Source of the DNA: an uncultured Actinomycetes bacterium
Lineage (GTDB): Bacteria > Actinomycetota > Acidimicrobiia > Acidimicrobiales > RAAP-2
Assembly: GCA_903825035.1 (NCBI GenBank)
Contig: CAIJYV010000034.1
Location: forward strand, 1 to 64,000
DNA length: 64,000 nucleotides
Direction: 5' to 3'
A model generated the notes under the pieces. It made no database searches. It was given only the letters and a program-made list of their open reading frames with translations, and was not told the origin of the DNA. The translations under genes were made by a program, and so were the position numbers. Shown one piece after another: positions 38,405 through 48,527 of this stretch; the stretch's first letter is position 1, and each line of letters opens with the position of its first letter.

Positions 38405-38414
38405 TCATTTGGAA

Positions 38415-40004
38415 TTAGAGTCCCGTTGCGACGACGAACCCTCGCCCGTCACAGACGGCGCAGACGCTCGAGACGGACTCCAAAAGCCCCTCATTCACGC
38501 GCTTTCGGGTCATTTCCACGAGTCCGAGCTCTGAGATGTCAAAGACCTGGGTGCGGGTCTTATCGCGACTCAGGGCGTTTCGCAGGGCTGAGGCCACCGC
38601 TTCACGGTTACCCTTAATTTCCATGTCAATGAAGTCAATGACGATGATGCCACCAATGTCTCGCAAGCGAAGCTGACGAGCCACCTCCTCGGCGGCCTCC
38701 AAGTTGTTTCGGAACACGGTCTCTTCGAGGTTGTTCGTTCCCACGTTCTTGCCGGTATTTACGTCCACCACGGTCAAGGCTTCGGTTCGCTCGATAATCA
38801 ATGATCCGCCCGAGGGCAAGAAGACCTTGCGGTCCAGTGCTCGGTGGAGTTGTTCGTGAACGAAGTACCGCTCGAAGAGGGGAAGCTCTTCGGTACCTCG
38901 GTCGTAGTATTCGATGCGATCAGCGAGTTCTGGGTTGACGGCCATGACGTACTCGCGAACCTTCTCGTATAGACCCTTGTCGTCGATGATGACGCCGCGA
39001 TAGTCGTCGTTTAGTTCTTCACGCAATACACGGACCGCTAAATCGAGGTCTCGGTAAATCAGCCGTGGCTGGTTGGATTTGGCCACTTCGGTTTCAATGG
39101 CCGCCCACTTCTCGGCCAATGAAGTCACGTCACGAGCGAGATCTTCGGCGGAAACACCTTCAGCCGCCGTACGGATGATGATGCCGTGCTTTTCGGGCTT
39201 TACCTCGTCAATGATGCGCCGCAAACGGCGGCGTTCGCCATCGGGCAAACGCTTCGAAATTCCGATAGTGCTTGAATTTGGTACCAGGACTGCGAAGCGT
39301 CCAGGTAGGGAGACCTCTTGAGTTAAGCGAGCACCCTTGGCGCCAATGGCGTTTTTGGTGACCTGGCAGATGATCGTCTGGCCCGACTTGATCAACTCTT
39401 CAATCTTGGCGTCCGACTTGGGCGAAGGGGTTTCGGCGTCTTCGTCTTGACGATGAATGTCGGCGCGATAGAGAACAGCATTCTTCGGGATTCCAATGTC
39501 GACGAAGGCCAACTCCATACCGGGTAGGACATTTTGAATGCGCCCGACATAGATATTGCCGTCAATCTGCGAGACCTCGTCGGCAGCTTTGGCAACGGTG
39601 TACTCCACCATTGAACGTCCCTCGAGAGTGGCGATGTGGGTGGCGTCTTTGGTGGTGTGAACACACATCAAGTAACGGCCCTGGGCGCGAGTCTTTCGCT
39701 CTCCCCCACGACGGCGACGCGAAGATCGGTTGGTGTCACTCTTGTCGTTGCGCTGGGCGGCGTCGGGGGCTGAAGCCTCTACTGGAGCGTCAGTTCGGCG
39801 CTGGGGGTTGTTCTGCCCGCCTTGACCTTGTCCACTCGGGCGACCTTTCCCACCGCGACGGCGCCGGTTTCGGTTGTTGCTGCCCTGGCCGCTGGCGCCA
39901 CCATTGCCGGCTGGCGCGGGGCTGGGGCGAGTATCACCTTGCGGTGCGGGCCTCGTGTCGCCAATTCGAGGGGCGGAAGATTGGGGGTTGGTTTCGTCGC
40001 TCAC
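38415..40004 (-). CDS. rng: Ribonuclease E/G family endoribonuclease
   Basis: Endoribonuclease that starts mRNA decay and processes rRNA. Residues 1-105 are a disordered, Arg/Gly/Gln-rich basic extension (RNRRRRGG, SSRRRRGGERK), likely RNA-binding; the catalytic part follows with an S1 domain (IYVGRIQNVLPGMELAFVDIG), DNase-like region with VVDVNTGKNVG (metal-binding Asp), IVIDFIDM (second Asp) and the Zn-link CAVCDGRG. 529 residues, without a long C-terminal scaffold. GTG 40004 has AAGGAG eight nt upstream. The ~200-nt leader is structured. Confidence 0.94.
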   Translation of the reverse strand: MSDETNPQSSAPRIGDTRPAPQGDTRPSPAPAGNGGASGQGSNNRNRRRRGGKGRPSGQGQGGQNNPQRRTDAPVEASAPDAAQRNDKSDTNRSSRRRRGGERKTRAQGRYLMCVHTTKDATHIATLEGRSMVEYTVAKAADEVSQIDGNIYVGRIQNVLPGMELAFVDIGIPKNAVLYRADIHRQDEDAETPSPKSDAKIEELIKSGQTIICQVTKNAIGAKGARLTQEVSLPGRFAVLVPNSSTIGISKRLPDGERRRLRRIIDEVKPEKHGIIIRTAAEGVSAEDLARDVTSLAEKWAAIETEVAKSNQPRLIYRDLDLAVRVLREELNDDYRGVIIDDKGLYEKVREYVMAVNPELADRIEYYDRGTEELPLFERYFVHEQLHRALDRKVFLPSGGSLIIERTEALTVVDVNTGKNVGTNNLEETVFRNNLEAAEEVARQLRLRDIGGIIVIDFIDMEIKGNREAVASALRNALSRDKTRTQVFDISELGLVEMTRKRVNEGLLESVSSVCAVCDGRGFVVATGL

Positions 40005-40222
40005 GACAAATACTCCTTGAGTTCAGTGGGCGATCGGCAGCGCCGATCACGGGCGTCACGGTGCGTGACAAGTTCTTTGCTGGGGTGACGCTAGGTACCA
40101 CGCGTGAGGCGTCTTTGGTACTTGCCAACATCTTCGTCCTTACTGCGGGAGAGTTCGCACATTCGGGCAAACTCAAAGCGTCCTTTTGTGCTCAGCTTCG
40201 AGCACCCAACAAATCTATTGTA
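40005..40222 (-). promoter_or_regulatory. rng: Long structured 5' leader and promoter of rng
   Basis: The 247-nt space between mrdA and rng holds a clear -10 box TACAAT (40217-40222, minus strand) with a poor -35, giving a leader of about 200 nt. Near its end are two perfect tandem hairpins: GTCACG/CGTGAC with a 3-nt loop (40055-40069) and GATCGGC/GCCGATC with a 3-nt loop (40032-40048). Neither is followed by a U-run. A short ORF of 23 codons beginning MCELSRSK lies inside but lacks a ribosome-binding site. RNase E controls its own mRNA through leader hairpins in E. coli; the same here is inference. Confidence 0.5.
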
Positions 40223-40251
40223 CTGCCTGAGTCGACTCGCCTTCCGGTTCC

Positions 40252-42384
40252 TTAACCTTTTTTAATGGTGGTCGTGGTTCCCTTGGGTTTTGTGGTGGTG
40301 GTAACGCTCAGGTTTCGTTGCAGTGTAACGGGCTTAATTGGGTGGGCCACTAGATAGTTGAAGGCTCGAGCCACGACAGGCGCAGCCGCATTGGCACCGT
40401 ATCCGCCCTGAGCGACGACGCACAAAACGACATATTTAGGGTGCTGAACAGGACCAAAACCAACGAACCACGAATTGGGTTCAAGTCCTGGAGCGTTCGA
40501 AGCGGTCCCGGTTTTACCCGCAATCAAGAAACTTCCAAGGTTGAAGTTAGCCACGTGGTGGAAGGTGCTGTAGGCGGTTCCCGAGGGGCTGTTAACCACA
40601 CCGAGGAGTCCCTGGATAATTGGGTTGCGCACCGAGGGCGGCAGACTCACGTGAGCGGCGGCACGGGGCAAATACCGAGCCACCACGTTGCCGTGCGGCC
40701 CAATTACCGCCGCCGCGACTTCGGGCGAATAGCGAGTGCCACCGTTGGCGAGAGTTGCGTAGGCGGTGGCCATTCCAATTGGCGTAACGGCCGTCGAGCC
40801 CTGACCAAAGGCCATTTCCACGTTGTCTCCCGTGTACCAAGTCGTATTCGGGAAGGCCAGCGGAGCTTGGGCGTGAAGAGTGATTCGCACCGCTGGCGAG
40901 TCCACTCGAGATTGATTCTCGTTCGGCAAGTCAATGTTGGTGTAACTCGCTAGGCCATACTTGGCCGCTACGTCTTGGATTGGCGTTTGTCCGTACTTCT
41001 TGGTCTGAGACCAGAACAAATAGCCCAAGTTGTAAAAGTAATAGTCCGAAGACTTCGTGAGAGCCAGCGCCATGTTGACCTTGCCCTCACCCGAAGGTGT
41101 GTCGTCGTGGAAGAGGCATCCGTGACCACCTTGCAGACAGCCAGGTACCTTGAAGACACCGGTGTCGTTGATGTAGAGATTCGGTGAGATGAGATGGTGT
41201 TGGAGGGCTGCGGTCGCGGTAATCATTTTGAAGGTTGATCCCGGAGTGTAGTCACCCTGGATGGCGAAGTTGTTGAACGATCCGTTGTTTAAGAGGGTTT
41301 TGAACTGACTGTTAGACAGCCCAGAAACGAAGCTCTGCAAGTTATAGGAGGGGTACGAGCTCATCGCCAGGACCGCTCCAGTATTGGGGTCGAGCACAAC
41401 TGCTGCACCATTCATCGCTGGCGGACGCTTGCCTGAGACCGGGTCGACGCTCTGGCGCACACTCAAGATGTCTGAGGCGAGGGCGTTGTCGAGCGCCTTT
41501 TGCAGTCCGGCGTCTATATTGAGCACTACCGTATCGCCGACCGCTCCAGGTTTGGAGTGGGCGGTGCCGAGGATTTTCCCCTGAGCACTTACTTTGAGAG
41601 TCTGTACGCCATCTTGGCCTTTCAAGAAGTGCTCGTAAAAGTTCTCAATGCCGGTTTTGCCATAGAGCGAGTTCGGGTGATAACCCGAGTACGGGTGCGC
41701 GGCAATCTCCCCACCGGTAATTGGCCCAACGTAACCAAGGACTTGCGCACCGGTTTCGCCGCCTTGTGGGTACGAGCGGACCGCGACGTTCAGCACCGAC
41801 ACGCCAGGGAATTCTTCGGGATGAAGCTTGATGAACTCGAGCTCGGCGGTAGTGGCGTTGGCTATCAACGGGACTGGCTGGAAGGCGTCGTATTGAACAC
41901 TCGCCAGTTCAGACTTGATGGTTTTGACCTTGGTGCCGGTCAATGCCGCCAATGCGCCAATCGTTGCGGGATGTAGGTACGATTCTGCGCGCGAGAGTCG
42001 CACTTCAACTGTGACTTGGTTTGATACCAGTGGGCGTCCATTGCGGTCGAGTATCAAGCCGCGAGTCGCTGGAATAACCGATACCTGGAATGAGTTCGAG
42101 TTAACCGTGTGAATGGATGATTTCACGTCAACAATCTGCAGCATAAACAAACGGTAGACAACGATCACCAAAAGCAAGGTGAAGAAGCCACCAATCACAT
42201 ACCAGCGACGTTCGGGACGTACCTTATTTTCATCAGGAAAATTAACGAGGTCCTTTAATCCGACGCCTCGAGATTCGTTAATCCGGCGGCCCCGGCCTTT
42301 AAAGGGGTTGAGTGTTTCCCAGGGTCGCCACAGGCGGGAAAACCACGTACCCGTGGGGCGTTCGCGCCAAGAGCCCTTGCTCAT
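40252..42384 (-). CDS. mrdA: Penicillin-binding protein 2 (class B transpeptidase)
   Basis: Peptidoglycan transpeptidase of the elongasome, anchored by one membrane helix (about residues 66-86, WYVIGGFFTLLLVIVVYRLFM). The periplasmic part has the dimerisation domain and transpeptidase motifs STFK (in GDYTPGSTFKMITA, the active-site serine), SSDYYFYNLG (SxN region) and AGKTGTA (KTG). 710 residues with a Thr/Lys-rich end. It overlaps mreD by ATGA. The mreB-mreC-mreD-mrdA order is the classical rod-shape operon; rodA is not present at this locus. Confidence 0.94.
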   Translation of the reverse strand: MSKGSWRERPTGTWFSRLWRPWETLNPFKGRGRRINESRGVGLKDLVNFPDENKVRPERRWYVIGGFFTLLLVIVVYRLFMLQIVDVKSSIHTVNSNSFQVSVIPATRGLILDRNGRPLVSNQVTVEVRLSRAESYLHPATIGALAALTGTKVKTIKSELASVQYDAFQPVPLIANATTAELEFIKLHPEEFPGVSVLNVAVRSYPQGGETGAQVLGYVGPITGGEIAAHPYSGYHPNSLYGKTGIENFYEHFLKGQDGVQTLKVSAQGKILGTAHSKPGAVGDTVVLNIDAGLQKALDNALASDILSVRQSVDPVSGKRPPAMNGAAVVLDPNTGAVLAMSSYPSYNLQSFVSGLSNSQFKTLLNNGSFNNFAIQGDYTPGSTFKMITATAALQHHLISPNLYINDTGVFKVPGCLQGGHGCLFHDDTPSGEGKVNMALALTKSSDYYFYNLGYLFWSQTKKYGQTPIQDVAAKYGLASYTNIDLPNENQSRVDSPAVRITLHAQAPLAFPNTTWYTGDNVEMAFGQGSTAVTPIGMATAYATLANGGTRYSPEVAAAVIGPHGNVVARYLPRAAAHVSLPPSVRNPIIQGLLGVVNSPSGTAYSTFHHVANFNLGSFLIAGKTGTASNAPGLEPNSWFVGFGPVQHPKYVVLCVVAQGGYGANAAAPVVARAFNYLVAHPIKPVTLQRNLSVTTTTKPKGTTTTIKKG

Positions 42385-42890
42385 CGCCTAGTCCTAACTA
42401 GGCCACTACCCCAACGAGCAACTCGAGTCAGGGGGCGAGCCAGCACGAAGAATGCCAACGAATTAACGACCATGTCTTGCAAGACGCTTCCGCGCCAGAG
42501 CCCAAAGTCGAGCACAAAGAAACCGGCAATGACGAAAAGTATCGGGGCCAATAGTCCGCCCACCGCCGCAATTACCGGGGCCACCCACCACGCTGCTGAC
42601 TCGAGGTCTCCAACTCCTTCGCGGCCCAAACGCACGGCGAGATACGCGATCAGCACCGCCACCACCGCTGTGAGTCCAAAGGGTGTGGCCGCGTGGGTAT
42701 CAAAGAAAATCCCCGTAATAAATCCACTTAGTAATGCCGCAATTGTTGAACCAGCCAAGCCCACGCAAAGTGGCCAAAGCCATACCAGCATGACCACCAC
42801 GCCAGAAACTCGAATGTTTGAGAAGACCACGAGTTGAAATGCCACGATGACCAGTGAGAATACGAAAGTTGGAAAGAGTTCCCTAATCAC
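42381..42890 (-). CDS. mreD: Rod shape-determining protein MreD
   Basis: Small membrane protein of the elongasome with five to six predicted membrane segments in 169 residues (FVFSLVIVAFQLVVF at the start). I choose GTG 42890, which overlaps the mreC stop as GTGA and has GGGAG eight nt upstream, over the track's GTG 42905. MreD is poorly conserved; its identity rests on size, topology and position between mreC and mrdA. Confidence 0.88.
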   Translation of the reverse strand: MIRELFPTFVFSLVIVAFQLVVFSNIRVSGVVVMLVWLWPLCVGLAGSTIAALLSGFITGIFFDTHAATPFGLTAVVAVLIAYLAVRLGREGVGDLESAAWWVAPVIAAVGGLLAPILFVIAGFFVLDFGLWRGSVLQDMVVNSLAFFVLARPLTRVARWGSGLVRTRR

Positions 42891-43705
42891 GTCGAGGGCT
42901 CCCACAACACGACATCGACATAATAAATGTGACGCAAGTCGGCGGTGGGGCGAAAGTTCAGTTCGTAGGTAGCTGCTCCAGGAGTGAGCCGAACTTTGGA
43001 AACGCGAGCGATGGGCAAACCCGCGGGATACAGCCCACCCTCTAAACCATCGGTGAAGACCATCATGCCAGGACGCACGTTAAAGGAGATTGGAACACTG
43101 GCGGCCGCCAATCCATTGTTCAGACCTCGTCCGGCGATGATTACCGAGGTCCCTTGGTTTGAAAAGACCGATCCGAAATGGGAGCGTTGGTCGGTAATTA
43201 ACCGGACCGTCGAGCCATGAAGGGTGGTTGATATCACGGTACCGATGAGTCCCCCGTTCGCCACCACTGGCATACCGGCCAAGACGCCATCATCGCGACC
43301 CTTAGAAATATCAATCGTTGCTGCGAATGAGGTTGGCGAAAAGCTCGATACCTCCGCCGAAACCGTGGGCAACGTCCCGACGAATGGCACATTCAACTCC
43401 GTGCTCATGTGGGACAACTTTTGGATAAAGGCGCGTGATTCGTTTAGGCGTAACTGGGCTTGGCCAAGTTCGTAACGGAGTTGTTGGTTCTGTTGAACGA
43501 GACTCGAGTAGTTCAGCGAACCCGAAAAAAAGTGACCCACCGGAGTTGCCACGAATCGGATCGTTGCCGCAAAGGGCGATACTGCCCCATTCGCAATTGT
43601 GCGGAGTCCAGCGCCGATTCCGACCGTGAATTGAAGCGCAACAAGGGTAATGGCGAAGCCCGAAAGTAGCGTGACGTTGCGTCGAGTCGACCGGCGAAGT
43701 GGCAC
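42887..43705 (-). CDS. mreC: Cell shape-determining protein MreC
   Basis: Membrane-anchored periplasmic scaffold linking MreB to PBP2. One N-terminal membrane helix (about residues 12-35), a coiled segment (SSLVQQNQQLRYELGQAQLRLNE, ~65-95) and two beta-barrel domains with ISKGRDDGVLAGMPVV and FTDGLEGGLYPAGLPI, both typical of MreC. 272 residues. It starts 6 nt after mreB. Confidence 0.93.
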   Translation of the reverse strand: MPLRRSTRRNVTLLSGFAITLVALQFTVGIGAGLRTIANGAVSPFAATIRFVATPVGHFFSGSLNYSSLVQQNQQLRYELGQAQLRLNESRAFIQKLSHMSTELNVPFVGTLPTVSAEVSSFSPTSFAATIDISKGRDDGVLAGMPVVANGGLIGTVISTTLHGSTVRLITDQRSHFGSVFSNQGTSVIIAGRGLNNGLAAASVPISFNVRPGMMVFTDGLEGGLYPAGLPIARVSKVRLTPGAATYELNFRPTADLRHIYYVDVVLWEPST

Positions 43706-43711
43706 GAAGTA

Positions 43712-44743
43712 CTACCTCGAAGGTGAGGACTTCAACATACGAGCGAAGAGGTCCATCTCTTCCAAGCACGCACCACTACCCATGGCCACACAGTAGAGCG
43801 GGTCATCGGCGACGCGGAAGGGCATGCCCGTCTCGGCCTGTAAGCGAGCGGCAATTCCGGTGAGCAATGCGCCACCGCCCGTTAGGACCACGCCGGTTTG
43901 AGCGAGGTCCGAGGCCAGTTCAGGCGGAGTGCGGTCGAGAGTGGCCTTGACCGCATCAATGATTGCGTTAATCGGCACGGCCAGAGCTTCGCGAATCTGC
44001 TCAGTAGAAACAATGACCGTCTTTGGCAGACCGGTTTGCAAGTCTCGTCCGCGGATTTCCGCCCGAACCTCTTCTTGCAATGGGTAGGCCGAACCTAGGG
44101 CAATTTTCAATTCTTCGGCAGAACGCTCACCAATGGCAAGCGAGAACTCTTTGTTGGCGTACTTGATAATTGCTTCATCGAGTTCATCACCACCGACGCG
44201 GATTGATTCGCTGGTCACGATTCCACCAAGAGAGATCACCGCAACTTCAGTAGTTCCTCCCCCAATGTCAACAACCATATTTCCCGAAGGTTCGTGAATA
44301 GGAAGCCCCGCTCCGATTGCAGCGGCCATTGGTTCTTCGATGATGTAGGCCTTGCGAGCACCCGCAAATTCAGCGGCTTCAATTACCGCACGCTGCTCTA
44401 CTCCAGTAATTCCTGACGGTACGCAAATGATCATGCGAGGTTTAGCGAATCGGCGCTGGTGTACTCGCAAGATGAAGTAGCGCAACATCTTTTCGCAAAT
44501 GTCGAAGTCGGCAATTACGCCATCTTTTAGGGGGCGAATCGCTTGGATATTTCCCGGGGTGCGACCAACCATGCGCTTGGCCTCTGCGCCAACAGCGATG
44601 GGCTTGTTGTCTTTGGTGTCAATAGCAACTACCGAGGGTTCATTGAGCACAATCCCACGGCCGCGAACATAGACGAGCGTATTAGCGGTGCCAAGGTCGA
44701 CTGCCATGTCACGACCCAAAAATGAAAATGAACGATCTGCCAT
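43712..44743 (-). CDS. mreB: Rod shape-determining protein MreB (actin-like)
   Basis: Actin-fold ATPase forming membrane filaments that guide lateral wall synthesis. 343 residues with DLGTANTLVYVRGRGIVLNEPSVVA (phosphate 1), VVDIGGGTTEVAVISLGG (phosphate 2) and GVVLTGGGALLTG (adenosine motif). Its presence with mreCD and mrdA suggests a rod-shaped or laterally growing cell, unlike actinobacteria that rely only on polar DivIVA growth. A perfect hairpin (GGTACT/AGTACC, 44757-44771) sits just before the GAGG ribosome-binding site. Confidence 0.96.
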   Translation of the reverse strand: MADRSFSFLGRDMAVDLGTANTLVYVRGRGIVLNEPSVVAIDTKDNKPIAVGAEAKRMVGRTPGNIQAIRPLKDGVIADFDICEKMLRYFILRVHQRRFAKPRMIICVPSGITGVEQRAVIEAAEFAGARKAYIIEEPMAAAIGAGLPIHEPSGNMVVDIGGGTTEVAVISLGGIVTSESIRVGGDELDEAIIKYANKEFSLAIGERSAEELKIALGSAYPLQEEVRAEIRGRDLQTGLPKTVIVSTEQIREALAVPINAIIDAVKATLDRTPPELASDLAQTGVVLTGGGALLTGIAARLQAETGMPFRVADDPLYCVAMGSGACLEEMDLFARMLKSSPSR

Positions 44744-44825
44744 AAAACCTCAATTAGGTACTCGAAGTACCCTCCGCACTACAAGGTTAGGCGAAGTGGG
44801 CAACTTTCAGCCGGCTAATAATTTC

Positions 44826-45233
44826 TTACAGATTTGGAAAAAAGAGGGCGATTTCACGCGCCGCCGATTCGGCCGAATCTGAGCCGTGGATGATATTTTC
44901 GCTCATCACGAGGCCTAAATCACCCCGAATTGTACCCGGGAGGCTTTCGGCGGGATTGGTGGCACCAATCATCGTCCGAGCCACCTTCCAAGTGTCATCG
45001 GGGCCTTCGAGTACCGCCAAGAGAGCGGGTCCCGAGGTGATGAACTCAACAAGGCCAACAAAGAAGGGTTTTTCAGCGTGCTCGCCATAGTGGGCCTTAG
45101 CGGTGACCTCGTCAATGGTGCGAAGCTCGGCGGCGACAATTTTGATTCCTCGGCGCTCGAAGCGGCTGAGAACTTCTCCGACGAGTCCACGACGGACACC
45201 ATCAGGCTTAACAATAATAAAAGTACGATTCAC
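44826..45233 (-). CDS. ndk: Nucleoside diphosphate kinase
   Basis: Balances NTP pools through a phosphohistidine. The active-site segment ends in NIIHGSDS and the substrate region is [17 protein letters not shown] choose GTG 45233 (135 residues, starting [12 protein letters not shown]), the normal family length; the track's 31 additional residues overlap folC. A -10-like TAGAAT lies 8 nt upstream of this GTG, so a leaderless internal promoter is possible. It follows folC by 11 nt. Confidence 0.95.
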   Translation of the reverse strand: MNRTFIIVKPDGVRRGLVGEVLSRFERRGIKIVAAELRTIDEVTAKAHYGEHAEKPFFVGLVEFITSGPALLAVLEGPDDTWKVARTMIGATNPAESLPGTIRGDLGLVMSENIIHGSDSAESAAREIALFFPNL

Positions 45234-45244
45234 GGTTAGAAATT

Positions 45245-46582
45245 CTAGTCGTTGTTTCGCACGTGCCTTGAGGGGATTGACAACAGTTCTCCCCTTACCT
45301 CGGCGATTAGGTACAAGGACCCACAAACGACAATCAAATCCTCATCAGTTGAGTGTTCTCGCGCTTGAGCCAAGGCACGTAAAGCGCTGGTGTGTTCGAT
45401 AACCGTTTCACCGTGCTTGCGGAGTTCTTGTGCGACCAACGCCGACGGCATAGCTCGGGGTGACTCCGGAGTGCAGACGTGGAACTCGGTGAATCCTAAA
45501 TTCAAGAGTGGTTGAATCATGTCCGCAACCTCGCGGCCGTGCAGCATGCCAATGACACACCGTCGCTCGCCAGTTACGTGAAAGGCACCATCCAAAGTCG
45601 CCGCTAACGCACGCATCCCCGCTGGATTGTGGGCGCCATCGATCACGATCATTGGCGCGCGAGAGAGTAGCTCCATTCGACCGGGCATTTTTGCCTCGCC
45701 CAAGACCGTGCGGACGAGTTCGCCCCCTAAAGCACGACCGAGGAATGCCTCGCAAGCAGCAATCGCGTTCGCGGCGTTTTGGCCCTGGTGAATACCGTGC
45801 AGCGTCAGCAGCACCTCTTCGTAATTTTCGTAGGGCGTGCGCACGCTAATCAATCGACCGCCCACGGCCAGGTCATTGGCGAGCAAGGAGAAATTCTCTT
45901 CAAAGAGCCAGAGCGTTGCTCCGAGCGACTGCGCCTTGGCGGTCGCTACTTCTACGACCATCGCGTTCGTGGTCCCAACGATGGCTGTACCTTCTGCGCG
46001 GAAAATTCCGACCTTGTCGGTCGCGATTTCACTCACCGTCGTGCCCAGTACCGCCACATGGTCGAGGTCCACGTTGGTAATGACCGCAACATCTGAATCT
46101 ATAACGTTGGTCGAGTCCCACGTGCCGCCGAGGCCGACTTCAATGACCGCTACGTCGACGCCTTCGTCGGAAAAGTGAAGGAGTGCTCCAGCGGTTAATA
46201 ATTCGAAACGAGTCAGGATGATCCCAGACGCTTCTTCAATATCGCTCAATCGCTCGATTAGGGTGATCAACTCGCGGTCTCCAATGGGCTCACCATTGAC
46301 CGCAATTCTCTCGTTCAGGGCGTGAAGGTCGGGGCTCGTAAATGTACCCACTCGCAGTCCAGTGGCGTGTAGCAAAGCGCTGGTCAAAGTGGTGGTGGTC
46401 CCCTTGCCATTGGTTCCCGTGATGTGCACCATTGGATAATCCAAATGAGGGTCCGCAACAACCGCAAGGAACTTTCGAACTGGCTCAAGAGATGGAATAT
46501 CGGCGTGGTTCGGCGCCACCCGTTCAAAGTCAACGTGGGCTTCGAGCCAACCGAGCGCTGTCTCGTAGTTGCGAAATCGCAC
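45245..46582 (-). CDS. folC: Folylpolyglutamate / dihydrofolate synthase
   Basis: Adds glutamates to folates and may also make dihydrofolate from dihydropteroate. Mur-ligase fold with the ATP loop [22 protein letters not shown] and the second-domain signature [12 protein letters not shown] choose GTG 46582 (445 residues, 4 nt after the clpX stop); the track start at 46645 would extend 59 nt into clpX with a low-complexity Arg-rich head. Typical actinobacterial neighbour of ndk. Confidence 0.93.
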   Translation of the reverse strand: MRFRNYETALGWLEAHVDFERVAPNHADIPSLEPVRKFLAVVADPHLDYPMVHITGTNGKGTTTTLTSALLHATGLRVGTFTSPDLHALNERIAVNGEPIGDRELITLIERLSDIEEASGIILTRFELLTAGALLHFSDEGVDVAVIEVGLGGTWDSTNVIDSDVAVITNVDLDHVAVLGTTVSEIATDKVGIFRAEGTAIVGTTNAMVVEVATAKAQSLGATLWLFEENFSLLANDLAVGGRLISVRTPYENYEEVLLTLHGIHQGQNAANAIAACEAFLGRALGGELVRTVLGEAKMPGRMELLSRAPMIVIDGAHNPAGMRALAATLDGAFHVTGERRCVIGMLHGREVADMIQPLLNLGFTEFHVCTPESPRAMPSALVAQELRKHGETVIEHTSALRALAQAREHSTDEDLIVVCGSLYLIAEVRGELLSIPSRHVRNND

Positions 46583-46586
46583 GAAT

Positions 46587-47843
46587 TTAGCTTGCGCGGC
46601 GCGCGCGAGTGGCCTTACGCAACTCGTACGTCGGCGAGCTCTCACTACGGACCGCAGCCGCAGTCACGACACACTTGGCGACGTCACTGCGACCAGGTAC
46701 GTCATACATTGGCTCGAGGAGAACCTGCTCCAAGATTGAACGCAAACCTCGAGCGCCAGTGCCACGTTCGAGCGCGAGGTCGGCAATTGCCTCTAGAGCA
46801 TCGGGCTGAAAGACCAACTCGACACCGTCCATCGCCAAAACCTGCTGGAACTGTCGAACGAGGGAGTTCTTGGGTTCGGTGAGAACAGAAATCAACATAT
46901 CGCGATCGAGTTGCTGAACCGCCGCCACGATTGGCAAGCGACCAATGAACTCTGGGATCAAGCCAAACTTGGTGAGGTCTTCGGGCAGAACGTTCTTGAA
47001 GAGCTCGATGTCACCAGCTCGCTTAGATTCGACCGGCTGGTTAAAACCCATAGATTTCTTGCCCAACCGCCGCTCGATAATCTCTTCGAGGCCAGCGAAT
47101 GCACCGCCACAGATAAACAGAATATTTTTGGTATCGAGAGTGATGAATTCCTGGTGAGGATGCTTGCGACCACCCTGTGGTGGGACGCTCGCAACGGTTC
47201 CCTCAAGAATCTTTAGTAGTGCTTGCTGAACTCCCTCACCCGACACGTCTCGGGTGATTGAAGGGTTCTCGGACTTGCGAGCGATTTTGTCGATTTCGTC
47301 GATGTAAATGATTCCCCGCTCGGCACGCTTAACGTCATAGTCCGCGGCGCTCAGGAGCTTGAGCAGGATATTTTCAACATCTTCACCCACGTAACCCGCT
47401 TCGGTCAGTGCGGTGGCGTCAGCGATGGCGAAAGGTACGTTCAACATGCGAGCAAGCGTTTGGGCGAGGAAAGTCTTGCCACATCCCGTGGGTCCGAGCA
47501 TGAGCACGTTGGACTTAGCGACTTCGACGTCGTCATCGTGCAGGGGTCCGGTTTGGATGCGCTTGTAGTGGTTGTAAACCGCGACCGCGAGGGTTTTTTT
47601 GGCCTCATCTTGGCCGATAACAAACTCGTCGAGGAAGGAAGAGACCTCACGAGGAGTTGGGAGTTCGTTCAGGACGAATTCGGGGCGATCGCCCAATTCA
47701 TCAGCAATGATTTCATTGCACAGGTCAATGCACTCGTTGCAAATGTAGACCCCAGGGCCCGCAATTAACTTGAGTACTGCCTTTTGACCCTTAGAGCAAA
47801 AATTGCACTTTAAGAGATCGTTGTTTTCGCCAAACTTTGCCAC
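46587..47843 (-). CDS. clpX: ATP-dependent Clp protease ATP-binding subunit ClpX
   Basis: AAA+ unfoldase that feeds proteins to ClpP. The N-terminal zinc-binding domain shows [14 protein letters not shown] and [11 protein letters not shown] (four Cys); Walker A is [15 protein letters not shown], Walker [14 protein letters not shown], and the ClpP-docking IGF-type loop region precedes [13 protein letters not shown]. 418 residues. It lies downstream of tig and clpP, the conserved tig-clpP-clpX order. Confidence 0.97.
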   Translation of the reverse strand: MAKFGENNDLLKCNFCSKGQKAVLKLIAGPGVYICNECIDLCNEIIADELGDRPEFVLNELPTPREVSSFLDEFVIGQDEAKKTLAVAVYNHYKRIQTGPLHDDDVEVAKSNVLMLGPTGCGKTFLAQTLARMLNVPFAIADATALTEAGYVGEDVENILLKLLSAADYDVKRAERGIIYIDEIDKIARKSENPSITRDVSGEGVQQALLKILEGTVASVPPQGGRKHPHQEFITLDTKNILFICGGAFAGLEEIIERRLGKKSMGFNQPVESKRAGDIELFKNVLPEDLTKFGLIPEFIGRLPIVAAVQQLDRDMLISVLTEPKNSLVRQFQQVLAMDGVELVFQPDALEAIADLALERGTGARGLRSILEQVLLEPMYDVPGRSDVAKCVVTAAAVRSESSPTYELRKATRARRAS

Positions 47844-47908
47844 TTCAGTCCTCCGACACGACCTCCGCCGTATACCATCCTACGAGAACCACACCCAAAA
47901 AACGGGCA

Positions 47909-48517
47909 TTAGGGGCGTTGGGTGATGACCTCATCAATTAGTCCGTATTCCACGGCATCCTTGGCCTCAAGAATGAAGTCGCGGTCAGTGTCTTGGGTGA
48001 TTCGCTCAACGGTTTGACCGGTGTCTTGAGCGAGCATCTCGTTCAAAATGTCTTTCATGCGCAAAATCTCACGGGCTTGAATTTCGATGTCGGAAGCTTG
48101 TCCGCCCACTCCACCCCAGGGCTGGTGCAACAACACGCGCGAGTGCGGCAAGGCGTAGCGCTTGCCCTTGGTGCCCGCGGCGAGCAAGACTGCCGCCGCT
48201 GAAGCGGCCTGACCGAAGCAGAAGGTTGACACATCGGGCTTGATGTACTTCATCGTGTCATAAATGGCGAATAGTCCAGTGATGTCTCCACCGGGTGAGT
48301 TGATGTAGAGGTTGATGTCCTTATCAGGATCTTCACTCTCGAGGAAAAGCATCTGGGCACATACCAAGTTGGCAATCGTGTCATCAATGCCGGTACCAAT
48401 GAAGATGATTCGTTCGCGCAACAGGCGACTGTAGAGGTCGTAGGCACGCTCGCCACGGTTCGACGATTCGACGACCGTCGGTACGAGGTAGTTCTGGAAG
48501 CGGTAGTTGTCGTTCAC
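47909..48517 (-). CDS. clpP: ATP-dependent Clp protease proteolytic subunit
   Basis: Serine protease chamber subunit. The catalytic Ser is in [13 protein letters not shown], His in [11 protein letters not shown] and Asp in [13 protein letters not shown] choose GTG 48517 (202 residues) because AAGGTGG lies five nt upstream; the track uses TTG 48538. The GQAASAA form is typical of one of the two ClpP types of actinobacteria. Only one clpP is present here, while many actinobacteria have tandem clpP1-clpP2 at this place. Confidence 0.95.
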   Translation of the reverse strand: MNDNYRFQNYLVPTVVESSNRGERAYDLYSRLLRERIIFIGTGIDDTIANLVCAQMLFLESEDPDKDINLYINSPGGDITGLFAIYDTMKYIKPDVSTFCFGQAASAAAVLLAAGTKGKRYALPHSRVLLHQPWGGVGGQASDIEIQAREILRMKDILNEMLAQDTGQTVERITQDTDRDFILEAKDAVEYGLIDEVITQRP

Positions 48518-48527
48518 GAAATCCACC

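Noticed and set aside
39934-40176. 80-codon minus-strand ORF overlapping the rng leader and start
   Set aside because: It has a fair AAAGGA before a TTG, but it continues out of frame into rng and shows no recognisable family or composition of a real protein.
39611-40255. 214-codon plus-strand ORF opposite the rng start and leader
   Set aside because: It runs antisense to the conserved RNase E/G N-terminus and its leader hairpins and has low-complexity Arg/Cys-rich content.
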